NCBI GenBank assembly: GCA_947629905.1
Contig: CANRFM010000010.1
Coordinates: 21,670-85,669 of the forward strand
Direction of reading: 5' to 3'
DNA: 64,000 nucleotides
DNA from: an uncultured Clostridia bacterium
Lineage (GTDB): Bacteria > Bacillota > Clostridia > Oscillospirales > Ruminococcaceae
Translations under genes and position numbers: made by a program
In this document: positions 10,298 through 20,076 of the stretch, piece after piece
Position numbering within the stretch: position 1 is the stretch's first letter
How the letters are laid out: each line of letters opens with the position of its first letter
The notes under the pieces: generated by a model
Seen by the model: only the letters and a program-made list of their open reading frames with translations
Databases searched by the model: none
Told to the model about the DNA's origin: nothing

Positions 10298-10567
10298 TAA
10301 TAAATGCGATGATGGGAAACAATTCACAGTCTCCCGGATTTCAGAGAGCTGCCGGTCGGTGCGAGGCAGTGTCCGCCCTGTGAAATCACTCGTCCCGGAG
10401 CAGATGTGCCGAACGTCCGTCCAGTAGGTGCATACGGGTACTCCCGTTACAGAGCGATGCATTTTCAGGATGCAGCAGAGTGGGCGCTTATGCGTCAAGA
10501 AGAGTGGTACCACGGAGTGCATGACTTCGTCTCTTTTGTGTCAGTCCGGCATGAAAGAGATTTTTTT
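10298..10567 (+). promoter_or_regulatory. T-box riboswitch leader
   Basis: AGAGAGCTGCC...GGTGCGAGGCAG stem I core, AGAGTGGTACCACGG T-box sequence, TCTCTTT...AAAGAGATTTTTTT terminator, upstream of an amino acid biosynthesis gene. Confidence 0.9.
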
Positions 10568-10606
10568 ATGCCGGAAATGCAAAACTTTCAGAAAGGCGGT
10601 AATACT

Positions 10607-12271
10607 ATGGAAAACTACCAGAAGTACACAAGACAGTATTTCGATGTCGTGGATCCGCCCATGCGCTGGGCAAAAAAATCTTACATCGATAAAGCCCCCT
10701 TATGGTGCAGCGTTGACCTGCGGGACGGCAATCAGGCGCTCATCATCCCGATGAGTTTAGAGGAAAAGCTGGAATTTTTCAAACTGCTGGTGCGTATCGG
10801 TTTCAAGGAAATCGAGGTCGGTTTCCCGGCAGCTTCCGAAACGGAGTACGAGTTCTGCCGTGCTCTCATCGAACAGAACCTCATCCCCGATGATGTGACC
10901 ATTCAGGTACTCACCCAGTCGAGAGAGCACATCATCGCCAAGACCTACGAGGCACTGCGGGGCTGCAAGAACGCCATCGTACACCTCTACAACTCGACCT
11001 CCCTTGCACAGCGGGAACAGGTATTCCGCAAGAGCAAGGAGGAAATCATCGACATTGCCGTATTCGGGGCAAAGCTCTGCAAGGAGTACCGGGAAAAGAC
11101 ACCGGGTAATTTCCGGTTTGAGTACTCGCCGGAGAGCTTTACCGGAACAGAGCCGGAATTTGCAGCCGAGATCTGCAATGCCGTCCTCGACATCTGGCAG
11201 CCCACACCGGAGGATAAGGTCATCATCAACCTCCCTGTCACGGTCTCCCACTCCATGCCGCACGTCTACGCCAACCAGATCGAGTATATGTGCGACCACC
11301 TGAAAAACCGGGAGAACGTCATCGTTTCGCTCCACCCGCACAACGACAGAGGGTGCGCCGTGGCAGACAGCGAAATGGGACTGCTTGCCGGGGCAGACCG
11401 GATCGAGGGAACGCTGTTCGGCAACGGGGAACGCACGGGCAATGTGGACATTGTGACCCTTGCCCTGAATATGTTCTCCCAAGGCGTTGACCCGGAACTG
11501 GACTTCTCCAACCTCCCGGAACTGACGGAACTCTACGAGCGTGTGACACGGATGCAGGTCTACGACCGCCAGCCCTACAGCGGCAAGCTGGTCTTTGCGG
11601 CGTTCAGCGGTTCGCATCAGGATGCCATTGCCAAGGGCATGAAGTGGCGTGAAGAAAAGCAGTGCAGCACGTGGACAGTACCCTACCTGCCCATCGACCC
11701 GACCGATGTGGGGCGTGTTTACGAAGCGGATGTCATTCGCATCAACAGCCAGTCCGGCAAGGGCGGTATCGGCTATCTGCTCGAAACGCAGTTCGGGCTT
11801 GACCTGCCCAAGAAGATGCGGGAGGAGTTCGGCTATATCGTCAAGGGCATTTCCGACCACGCCCACAAGGAACTGCTTCCGGCAGAGGTGCACGAGATTT
11901 TCGAGACGACCTATGTCAATATCCGGACACCGCTCGAATATCAGGAAATTCACTACGTCCAGAAGAACGGCATTCAGGCAGCTGTCACCCTCACCCAAAG
12001 CGGCGAGTCGTACACCATCAAGGCAGACGGCACGGGCAGACTGGATGCGGTGAGCAACGCCCTCAAGGCATTCTTGGGGAAGAAATTCACCATCCAGACC
12101 TACACGGAGCACGCACTGACGGTTTCTTCGCAGTCCGATGCGGTATCCTATGTGGCAATTGAAGCGGACGGCAAGCTTTACTGGGGTGTCGGCATCAAGC
12201 GTGACATCACGGATTCTTCCGTTGCGGCACTGTTCAGTGCGCTCAACCGGTGGTTATCTGTAACAAAATGA
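10607..12271 (+). CDS. leuA: 2-isopropylmalate synthase (long LeuA form)
   Basis: WCSVDLRDGNQALIIPM, GFKEIEVGFPAASETEYEFCR, LHPHNDRGCAVADSEMGLLAGADRIEGTLFGNGERTGNVD; true start MENYQKY at 10607. Confidence 0.94.
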   Translation: MENYQKYTRQYFDVVDPPMRWAKKSYIDKAPLWCSVDLRDGNQALIIPMSLEEKLEFFKLLVRIGFKEIEVGFPAASETEYEFCRALIEQNLIPDDVTIQVLTQSREHIIAKTYEALRGCKNAIVHLYNSTSLAQREQVFRKSKEEIIDIAVFGAKLCKEYREKTPGNFRFEYSPESFTGTEPEFAAEICNAVLDIWQPTPEDKVIINLPVTVSHSMPHVYANQIEYMCDHLKNRENVIVSLHPHNDRGCAVADSEMGLLAGADRIEGTLFGNGERTGNVDIVTLALNMFSQGVDPELDFSNLPELTELYERVTRMQVYDRQPYSGKLVFAAFSGSHQDAIAKGMKWREEKQCSTWTVPYLPIDPTDVGRVYEADVIRINSQSGKGGIGYLLETQFGLDLPKKMREEFGYIVKGISDHAHKELLPAEVHEIFETTYVNIRTPLEYQEIHYVQKNGIQAAVTLTQSGESYTIKADGTGRLDAVSNALKAFLGKKFTIQTYTEHALTVSSQSDAVSYVAIEADGKLYWGVGIKRDITDSSVAALFSALNRWLSVTK

Positions 12272-12277
12272 CACACA

Positions 12278-12308
12278 AAAAAAGGGGCGGCGCTGCTGCC
12301 CCTTTTTC
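12278..12308 (+). terminator. Rho-independent terminator after leuA
   Basis: AAAGGGGCGGC-gct-GCTGCCCCTTTTT. Confidence 0.8.
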
Positions 12309-12319
12309 AGGAGGATAAT

Positions 12320-14986
12320 ATGCTTGAAAAGCTTCAGCTTGACGGAGAATGGGCATTTCTTGCCGACGAGGCGGAACGCTTTGCGGGCTTTGCCCCGGCA
12401 GCGGAGGATTTTGCCGACACCATACAGCTCCCCGGCACAACCGCACAGAATCACAAAGGCACCCCGAACCCGAACCGGGAGGACGGCTGCCTGACCGAGC
12501 TGTATCCCTTTGCCGGGAACGCATGGTTCCGACGTGTTGTAAATATCCCGGAATCCTGCCGGGGGCAGCACACAGAGCTGTTTCTGGAGCGCACCCGCCT
12601 GACAAGCCTGTGGGTGAACGGCAGCTTTGCCGGCACGCAGAACAGCCTTTGTACGCCGCATCGCTATGATATTTCCCGCTTTCTTGCAGACGGCAAAGCG
12701 GAACTCATCCTCTGCGTCAACAATACCCACTACCCGACCAAAGGCGGACACATGACCTCTCCCGACACGCAGACGAACTGGAACGGCATCACTGGGCGCA
12801 TGGAACTGCAATTCTCCGCACCGGATAGAATTGTCTCCGTGAAAGCTGTCCCGGAACTGCCCGGCGACCTGCGGCTTTTCCTGCGCACGGAAGGACACGT
12901 GGAGAGCTGCATTGCGGAGGGCGAATGGCTCGGCGAACAGGGGCGCATGGCATTGATACCCGCAAGAACGCTGCACATCCGGAACGGCACGGCACTCCTC
13001 TCCCTTGGGGAAAATGCCCCCGTCTGGGATGAATATACCCCCGTTATCGCCCGCATCCGGCTGCGGTTGCAAAATGGCGAATGCTTCACGTTTGAAACCG
13101 GACTGACTGACTTCCGGGCGGAGGGGATGCACTTCCTGAGCAAGGGCAGGCAAGTCATGCTCCGGGGCAAGCATGACGGCATGAGCTTTCCGCTGACGGG
13201 TGCAGCGCCGACGGATTTAGAAAGCTGGCTGCATATCTTCCGCACCGCCAAGACCTACGGCATCAATCACTACCGGTTTCACACGTGCTGCCCGCCGGAA
13301 GCGGCATTTGCGGCTGCCGACCGGACGGGGGTCTGGTTGCAGCCTGAAATTCCGTTCTGGGGCACAATGCAAGCCCCCGGTGAGGAGGGCTATGACCCGC
13401 AGGAACAGGCATACCTGATCGCAGAGGGTAGGCGCATATTGGAAACATTCGGAAATCATCCGTCTTTCTGTCTGTTCTCCCTCGGCAATGAACTGTGGGG
13501 AAACCCCGAACGGCTTGCGGACATCCTGAAAGCGTATCATACGCAGGAACAGCGCATTTTATTTACGCAGGGGAGCAATAATTTCCAGTTCTGCCCGGTG
13601 TTCCTGCCGGAGGATGATTATTTCACGGGAGCAAGACTAAACAGGCAAAGGCTGCTGCGGGGCAGCTGTGCTTCCTGTGATCAGCCATTCGGGCACGTGC
13701 AGACGGAACGCCCGGCTACGCTGCACAGCTATGACCCGCTGATCTGTCCCGAAAATCAGCCCCACCCGGAAAAGCCCATTCTTGCCCACGAGATCAGGCA
13801 GTACTGTATGTACCCGGACTTCACGGAGATCCCGCAGTACACCGGTGTCCTGCAAGCCCGGAATTACGAGATTTTCCGGGAACGGCTGCAAGCGGCAGGC
13901 ATGGGGGAACAGGCGGAGGACTTCTTCCGGTGTTCCGGGCAGCTTGCCGTGCAGTGCTACAAAGCGGAAATCGAAGCCGCTATGCGTTCGGCACTGATTT
14001 CAGGCTTTCATCTGCTCGATTTGCAGGATTTTCAGGGGCAGGGTACGGCAGTGGTCGGCATCCTCAATGCCTTTCTAAAAAACAAAGGGCTTGTCACCCC
14101 AGAGGTCTGGCGGGGCTTCTGCTCCGATGCCGTGCTGTTGGGGGAATTTGAGGACTACTGCGTGACGGATGCGCTGCGGATGACCATTCAGCTTCGCTAT
14201 CACCGTCCCCAGCCCCTGCAAGACAAGCTCCGCTACACGGTAGAGCGTGAGGGTATCTGCCTGTACAGCGGTGAAATGGCGGTGAAAATTCACGGGCAGG
14301 GTTTGTTCACGCTTGGCAGCTTTTCCGTGCAGCTTCCGCCCGTGGAGGAAATTCAGCCCGTCACCGTGAAGCTTCATCTTCCGCAGACGGAAAACACCTA
14401 CACCCTGTATCAGATACCCGACACGACTATGCCGGCAGGACAGGCAGAGGGTGTCTGCGTGACTACCCACCTGAAAGAAGCGGAGGCGGCTTTACAGAGC
14501 GGCGGTACAGTCCTGTTCCTGCCCGAAAAACTGAAACAAAGCATCCCCGGTGCTTATTGTACGGATTTCTGGTGCTATCCGATGTTCCGTTCGATTTCGG
14601 AAAGCATGGGGTCGGAGCTGCCTGTGGGTACGCTCGGACTTTGCATTGCAGCGGAACACCCGGCACTGCGTGGTTTCGGGAGTGAGACCTACACGACCCC
14701 CCAATGGTATGAGCTCATCACCCATGCCGATTTTGCCGTTTTAGACGGACTGCCGGTGCAGCCTATTGTACAGGGGATCGACAATTTTGCACGCAATCAC
14801 AAACTCGGACTGCTGTTCTCGTGTCAAGTCGGCAGCGGAAAGCTGCTAATCTGCACGGCAAGGCTTGCGGAATGCAGCCGCCCGGAATCCGCATGGTTTC
14901 TGCGTGGGCTGCTGCGGTATGCCGCATCGGAAGAATTTCAGCCCGAAGCGACCCTGACACCCGATGCACTGAAAAGCCTATGCTAA
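12320..14986 (+). CDS. Glycoside hydrolase family 2-like protein
   Basis: N-terminal sugar-binding domain, GITGRMEL, FSLGNELWGN (acid/base NE), PILAHEIRQYC (candidate nucleophile). Confidence 0.8.
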   Translation: MLEKLQLDGEWAFLADEAERFAGFAPAAEDFADTIQLPGTTAQNHKGTPNPNREDGCLTELYPFAGNAWFRRVVNIPESCRGQHTELFLERTRLTSLWVNGSFAGTQNSLCTPHRYDISRFLADGKAELILCVNNTHYPTKGGHMTSPDTQTNWNGITGRMELQFSAPDRIVSVKAVPELPGDLRLFLRTEGHVESCIAEGEWLGEQGRMALIPARTLHIRNGTALLSLGENAPVWDEYTPVIARIRLRLQNGECFTFETGLTDFRAEGMHFLSKGRQVMLRGKHDGMSFPLTGAAPTDLESWLHIFRTAKTYGINHYRFHTCCPPEAAFAAADRTGVWLQPEIPFWGTMQAPGEEGYDPQEQAYLIAEGRRILETFGNHPSFCLFSLGNELWGNPERLADILKAYHTQEQRILFTQGSNNFQFCPVFLPEDDYFTGARLNRQRLLRGSCASCDQPFGHVQTERPATLHSYDPLICPENQPHPEKPILAHEIRQYCMYPDFTEIPQYTGVLQARNYEIFRERLQAAGMGEQAEDFFRCSGQLAVQCYKAEIEAAMRSALISGFHLLDLQDFQGQGTAVVGILNAFLKNKGLVTPEVWRGFCSDAVLLGEFEDYCVTDALRMTIQLRYHRPQPLQDKLRYTVEREGICLYSGEMAVKIHGQGLFTLGSFSVQLPPVEEIQPVTVKLHLPQTENTYTLYQIPDTTMPAGQAEGVCVTTHLKEAEAALQSGGTVLFLPEKLKQSIPGAYCTDFWCYPMFRSISESMGSELPVGTLGLCIAAEHPALRGFGSETYTTPQWYELITHADFAVLDGLPVQPIVQGIDNFARNHKLGLLFSCQVGSGKLLICTARLAECSRPESAWFLRGLLRYAASEEFQPEATLTPDALKSLC

Positions 14987-15103
14987 GCCACGCAAACGCC
15001 GCTTAGATTATGCATTCACCTTTTTCTCCGGATGTCATACTATGTACTATGGACGGCGGAAGAAACGCCTTCCAAATACAATAGACTAAAGGAGTTACGA
15101 CTT

Positions 15104-15241
15104 ATGAACGGATGCTTTGATGGTGGTTGCTGCTGGATCATTATCCTGCTCATTCTTGTTTGCTGCTGCTGCGGCAACAACAATGGCTGCGGGTGCGGCT
15201 GCAATAACAACAACAACAACGGTTGCGGCTGCGGCTGCTGA
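15104..15241 (+). CDS. Cys/Asn/Gly-rich 45-aa membrane microprotein
   Basis: AAAGGAG then ATG; MNGCFDGGCCWIIILLILVCCCCGNNNGCGCGCNNNNNNGCGCGC; terminator immediately downstream. Confidence 0.75.
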   Translation: MNGCFDGGCCWIIILLILVCCCCGNNNGCGCGCNNNNNNGCGCGC

Positions 15242-15250
15242 CCCACGTGC

Positions 15251-15290
15251 AGAGAAGCCCTGTTCCGGATGGAGCAGGGCTTTCTGCTGT
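15251..15290 (+). terminator. Rho-independent terminator
   Basis: AGAAGCCCTG-ttccggatggag-CAGGGCTTTCT. Confidence 0.7.
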
Positions 15291-15313
15291 GTTTCAGGAC
15301 GTTCTGCCATAAA

Positions 15314-15346
15314 AAAGGTGCAGCGGAAAATCGCTGCACCCTTTCG
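15314..15346 (-). terminator. Terminator of thrH (minus strand)
   Basis: AAAGGTGCAGCG-gaaaat-CGCTGCACCCTTT; A-run on + gives a U-run on -. Confidence 0.7.
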
Positions 15347-15347
15347 T

Positions 15348-15947
15348 TTATTTCACTGCCCGGATAGCTGCCAACAGGTCGTCAAATTCCTCGAATGCCG
15401 GGATCTCCGGGTGTTCCTGCCGGATCTGCGGTGTGCTCCGGAACAGGAAGCCTGCCTTGCTTGCTTGGATCATGGCAAGGTCATTAAAGCTGTCTCCGGC
15501 GGCGATCGTCTCAAAGCCGACAGACTGGAGTGCCTTGACGGTCGTGAGCTTGGATTTTTCGCAGCGCATCTGATAGCCGGTGATCTCCCCGTTTTCCGCA
15601 ACGATCAGGGAATTGCAGAACAGGGTTGGATAGCCTAACTTCTTCATCAGCGGCATGGCAAACTGCGTGAATGTGTCGCTTAAGATCAACACCTGCCCTT
15701 CTGCCCGCAGGGCATCGAGAAATGCCTTTGCACCGGGCATGGGGTCGATTTTGGCAATGGTCTCCTGAATTTCTTTCAGCCCCAGTTTATGTTCTTTGAG
15801 TATGGCAAGGCGATACTGCATGAGCTTGTCATAGTCCGGTTCGTCACGGGTCGTTCTGCGCAGTTCCGGAATGCCGCTTGCTTCCGCAAAGGCGATCCAG
15901 ATCTCCGGAACGAGTACCCCTTCCATATCCAGACAGGTAATGTTCAT
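15348..15947 (-). CDS. thrH: ThrH-like bifunctional phosphoserine phosphatase / homoserine phosphotransferase (HAD)
   Basis: MNITCLDMEGVLVPEIWIAFAEASGI..., ILSDTFTQFAMPLMKKLGYPTLFCN, AAGDSFNDLAMI. Confidence 0.88.
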   Translation of the reverse strand: MNITCLDMEGVLVPEIWIAFAEASGIPELRRTTRDEPDYDKLMQYRLAILKEHKLGLKEIQETIAKIDPMPGAKAFLDALRAEGQVLILSDTFTQFAMPLMKKLGYPTLFCNSLIVAENGEITGYQMRCEKSKLTTVKALQSVGFETIAAGDSFNDLAMIQASKAGFLFRSTPQIRQEHPEIPAFEEFDDLLAAIRAVK

Positions 15948-16025
15948 CTTCCATTCCTCCTAATTATTTTTCAGGGAAAACCCTCTTCATAGTATACCAC
16001 ATCCCGGAAAAAATTGCAACCGATT

Positions 16026-16934
16026 TTAATGAATTTCCGGTGTTGTTTTTTGCAGGGTACAGCCTGCATTGTCAATGCTCAGCTCCAGCACCTGCCAGCC
16101 TTTCATGCCGGCATTGTCCAGAGAAAACCGCAGTTTTCCGGCAAAATAGGCATTGTCCTCGTCTGCGATCGCCATTACCGTAGGACCTGCCCCGGAAATG
16201 TATACGGCATATGCTCCGTGTGCGTAGGCAATGTCAAACACCTCCCGTGCCCGTGGGATGAGTGCCATCCGGTAGGGCTGGTGCAGTTTGTCATGAACTG
16301 CCGTGCGCAGGTTCTCAAACTTTCCGGTCAGGAGAGAGGCGGAGAACAGGGCTGCCCGTGACAGATTATAGACCGCATCCTTGTGGGAAACTTCCGTGGG
16401 GAGACAGGCTCTTGCCCGTTCGGTTTTCAGCTCGAAGTCCGGGATCATTGCCGCAAAGCGGAGTTTTGTGTAGACTTCCTGCTTCACCCAGTGCACCCGC
16501 CGCCCGTCAAAGACTGCCGTCACGATACCGCCGAGCAGTGCCGGGGCAGTGTTGTCGGGGTGTCCCTCGATTTGTGCCGCAAGGTCAACAAGATCATCCG
16601 TTTGCAGCGGGTTGCCGAGGAGCTGATTCGCCCCCACAAGCCCTGCCACGATACACGCCGAACTCGAACCAAGTCCCCGTGTCATGGGAATGCGGTTCGT
16701 CTGCACCAGCCGCAGCCCTCTGAGGGTCTTGCCGCAGACCTGATACAGATCCTTTGCAGCCGTGTAGATCAGGTTGCTTTCATCCGTCGGGACGGGGGTA
16801 TTGTCTGTCGAGGAAATGGCAACCGTGTCGCATTCCTCCATTTCCACGTCATTGTAAAGCTGCAGGGCAAGCCCCAGCGCATCAAAGCCTGCGCCAAGAT
16901 TTGCACTGGTAGCGGGAATTTGCAGTTTGATCAT
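16026..16934 (-). CDS. thrB: Homoserine kinase (GHMP family)
   Basis: IKLQIPATSANLGAGFDALGLALQLYN, PMTRGLGSSSACIVAGL, YISGAGPTVMAI. Confidence 0.93.
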   Translation of the reverse strand: MIKLQIPATSANLGAGFDALGLALQLYNDVEMEECDTVAISSTDNTPVPTDESNLIYTAAKDLYQVCGKTLRGLRLVQTNRIPMTRGLGSSSACIVAGLVGANQLLGNPLQTDDLVDLAAQIEGHPDNTAPALLGGIVTAVFDGRRVHWVKQEVYTKLRFAAMIPDFELKTERARACLPTEVSHKDAVYNLSRAALFSASLLTGKFENLRTAVHDKLHQPYRMALIPRAREVFDIAYAHGAYAVYISGAGPTVMAIADEDNAYFAGKLRFSLDNAGMKGWQVLELSIDNAGCTLQKTTPEIH

Positions 16935-16987
16935 GGTATCATCCCCTTTTTGACAGGATATTCCGGCAAGCCGGAGAGGGTGACGCA

Positions 16988-19810
16988 TCAGGCAGCTGCT
17001 TTGACGGCTTTCTTCTTTCTGCGGCGTTCCCGGAGTACCTTGTTGTTTTCCCGGTCATAGCGGTAGAACAGCACCAGCATCCCCACGCCGATCACGAACA
17101 GGATCACACCTGCCACGAATCCGGGCGGTATATAGGAGAATGTCACAGTATGCGTTCCGGCTTCGAGCGGGACATAGATCATTGCCTTGATGCATTCCAG
17201 TGTTCTGACTTTTTTGCCGTCCACTTTCACCGTCCAGCCGGGTTCGTAGGGGATGGACGTGAACAGCATCTGCCCGTCCTGCGCCTCGACCGTACCCTTG
17301 ATGTAGGTGTCGGAATACTTCGTCACCTGAAGCTGCCCGGCTTTGAGCTTGTCAATGTCGTTCTGGAACAGATCCCGGTTGAAGTAGTAGAAGAACGGCT
17401 TCTTGATGATGACCGCATTCTGATCATTATCGACCGTCAGACGCAGGGAGAGCTTTGTGCCAATGTCGTATTCTCCCATGCTGAAAACACAATAGTTGCT
17501 CTGTGCATCGAAATAAATGCCGTAGCCCTTGAAGTCATAGTCCGACTTCTCCTCGTTCCAGACACCGAGCCAGAGGTTGGCTTTCTGCTCGTTTTCGGTC
17601 TTGAGGAAGCAGAAGATCTCCTCCGTACTTTCCACAGTGAAGCGGTAGTCCACAGTCGGGTCGCCGCTGTCCATTTTGGTGTAAGTTACCTGTCCGTTGT
17701 AGTCCCCGACCGTGACCGCACCGAGCACTGGTTCGCCGAAGTCAATGGGCGTGTAGTATTCCGAATGCTCTGCGATCTGTCCCTCTGCATCAAAATTCGT
17801 CTGCCCCAGCATGGTGCTCAGCAGAATGTTCTGACTGTTGAACGGGTTGTCATTGCCGAGGTGATCGATGCGCAGCAGATCGTCACTGACCATATAGCCG
17901 ATAGAGAGCGCATTCGGGTTTTCGTAGATGCTGATCGTCTTGTCGACCGAGGTAGGCTTTCCTTCGGCGTCCTTACCGCTTTTGTCGGTATAGTCGTACT
18001 GCCCGACCTTGACATATGCCTTATGCAGCAGCGGACGGGCGGGAGAATCCCCTCTGTCCAGCACATAGCGAATACCCATGAGCGAGTCCGCTAACTCTGT
18101 TGTGCCGTCATAGCGGGAATAATAGCTCCGGGTGTTGTAGCCGAGCGTTTCGATGAAAGCAAGCGTTTTCGCATTCATGACGGAGCTGGAGTGGGTGAGA
18201 CCTTTCAGTCCGAAAGCAAGGTTATCATTGATGCAGCGGGAGAAAGTTTTCTCCGAACGGTACAGCCCGTCGTTGAGTTTCTCCATGGTCTTTGTGGCAG
18301 CACGCCCGGACTGGATGTAGGTGCCATAGGAAGCTCTTGTGGAGTAGGTGACTTCCTCGTCCACGTCTTTCAGGGTGTTGACCGTGTTGAACACCAGCTC
18401 CCCGGAGATCACACAGAGGAGCATGACCGGCACGACCCAGCTGGAAACCTTGCTTTTTTTCGGGTAGAGCATGATCAGGTACACGGCAGAAAGCCCGATG
18501 GTGAGCCAGATAGAGCCCATGATGTCAAGATGTTCATAGCCCCTGCCCTGAATGTAGAGCACCACCGCCAAGATCCCGAAGAAGATCCCCCCGAAATGTC
18601 CCGGCGATATGCCGTCTATTTTCTCAAAGGCGGAAGCTGCCATACTCAGCAGGATGAACGAGATGATGAACGAATACCGGAACGGCAGCCAGTTCGGGAC
18701 TTGTCCGCCGTGCCACCACATATCGACCGGCTTGATATACATACTGAAAAACATAGCAACCAACAGGAAGCCATAGCCCAGTTTGCGGCGCAGGGTGATC
18801 TTCCGGTTCAGGAAGAAAACGGGCAGCAGGACAATGGTGAGTACCCCGCAGTAAATTTCCGGGCTGCCCTGTACATTGACGGAGTCGTACTGTGCCGTGA
18901 GCAGCTGTGCCAGTACGGTGACAGGCTCAAACTGTACATGAAAGCTGTAGTCCGGGTCGGTGAAGTCAAATTTACCAAGCTGGAGCGCATTGTAGACCGG
19001 CAGGATCATAAAGGCGGAAAGCATGACGGCAACCAGTGTCGAAACCCCGAAATTGCACACGGTATAGACATAATTCCCTACTTTGCCACGGCTGCCGTCC
19101 TTGCCGAAGAACAGGTAGTAGATAAAATACAGCGCCGTGAAAATGCCGATCATGTAGCCAATATAGAAATTGGCAACGAACATGATCGCCAGCGGAATGA
19201 TATAATTCAGCTTGCGCCCGTCGTCGATGAGGTATTCCACGCCCAGTGCGACCAGCGGCAGCATCACCAGACCGTCCAGCCACATCGGGTCAATGGTCTG
19301 AATGACCATATACGCCATCAGCGCATAGCACAGGGAAAAGATCGTTGCGTGCAGCGGCTTCATGCCCTTGGACTTTTGCAGGTAGAGACTGAATGTCACA
19401 CCTGCCGAACCGATCTTGCACAGGATCATGATGAGCAGGCTGGTGAGCATCCATTTTTCCGGCAGAAGCATGGGGATCAGCGTGAACGGGCTTGCCAGAT
19501 AATAGCCGATGATGCCCATGTAGCCGCCGGACAGGTTGCGTGACCAGCTGTAGAAGAAGCTGCCGTCTCCCCAGAAGGCATCCCGCAGCGCCTCAAAGTA
19601 ATACACATACTGCGCATTCAGGTCGAGTGCGAGAACGGATTTTTCCCCGAACGGATACAGCCCGAAAATCGCATAGGAAATGTACATCAGCACGACCGGC
19701 AGAAAGAACGCCAGAAAATACCAGCGATTCCGGACAAACCAGTGCCGGACGGCTGTCAGGATACGGCTGCCGAGCGGGGCAGCGGATGCGGTTGTTTTTT
19801 CGTTTGCCAT
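16988..19810 (-). CDS. YfhO-family multi-pass membrane protein
   Basis: About 12 TM segments and YfhO C-terminal features (FTSIPYEPGWTVKVDGKKV); upstream TTGCAA-17-TATAAT on minus strand near 19865-19893. Confidence 0.82.
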   Translation of the reverse strand: MANEKTTASAAPLGSRILTAVRHWFVRNRWYFLAFFLPVVLMYISYAIFGLYPFGEKSVLALDLNAQYVYYFEALRDAFWGDGSFFYSWSRNLSGGYMGIIGYYLASPFTLIPMLLPEKWMLTSLLIMILCKIGSAGVTFSLYLQKSKGMKPLHATIFSLCYALMAYMVIQTIDPMWLDGLVMLPLVALGVEYLIDDGRKLNYIIPLAIMFVANFYIGYMIGIFTALYFIYYLFFGKDGSRGKVGNYVYTVCNFGVSTLVAVMLSAFMILPVYNALQLGKFDFTDPDYSFHVQFEPVTVLAQLLTAQYDSVNVQGSPEIYCGVLTIVLLPVFFLNRKITLRRKLGYGFLLVAMFFSMYIKPVDMWWHGGQVPNWLPFRYSFIISFILLSMAASAFEKIDGISPGHFGGIFFGILAVVLYIQGRGYEHLDIMGSIWLTIGLSAVYLIMLYPKKSKVSSWVVPVMLLCVISGELVFNTVNTLKDVDEEVTYSTRASYGTYIQSGRAATKTMEKLNDGLYRSEKTFSRCINDNLAFGLKGLTHSSSVMNAKTLAFIETLGYNTRSYYSRYDGTTELADSLMGIRYVLDRGDSPARPLLHKAYVKVGQYDYTDKSGKDAEGKPTSVDKTISIYENPNALSIGYMVSDDLLRIDHLGNDNPFNSQNILLSTMLGQTNFDAEGQIAEHSEYYTPIDFGEPVLGAVTVGDYNGQVTYTKMDSGDPTVDYRFTVESTEEIFCFLKTENEQKANLWLGVWNEEKSDYDFKGYGIYFDAQSNYCVFSMGEYDIGTKLSLRLTVDNDQNAVIIKKPFFYYFNRDLFQNDIDKLKAGQLQVTKYSDTYIKGTVEAQDGQMLFTSIPYEPGWTVKVDGKKVRTLECIKAMIYVPLEAGTHTVTFSYIPPGFVAGVILFVIGVGMLVLFYRYDRENNKVLRERRRKKKAVKAAA

Positions 19811-20076
19811 GTTGTTCCTCCTGTAACATTCAGCATTTCTCTTTTTGCAAAGACATACAGGAATATTATACCACGGTTTTCCTGTTTTTGCAAGGAGATT
19901 TTTCTGTTTTTCGGTAAAAAGGCAAAGAATTTGCAGCTTTTCTGGATTTTTCGTGAAATTGCACAAATTTTGACTTCCGCACTGTGCAAATCGGGAACAT
20001 TTGCCGGAATCACTGGACAAATGCGCTGAAACATGGTACAATGTAACTACTGACTGACTACAAAGGAGGATACCCA

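Noticed and set aside
10406-10606. N-terminal extension of the leuA ORF
   Set aside because: Overlaps T-box leader and terminator; real start with RBS is at 10607
10757-12112. 451-aa minus-strand ORF
   Set aside because: Antisense shadow of leuA
18191-19543. 450-aa plus-strand ORF
   Set aside because: Antisense shadow of the YfhO-family gene; His/Gln-rich nonsense composition
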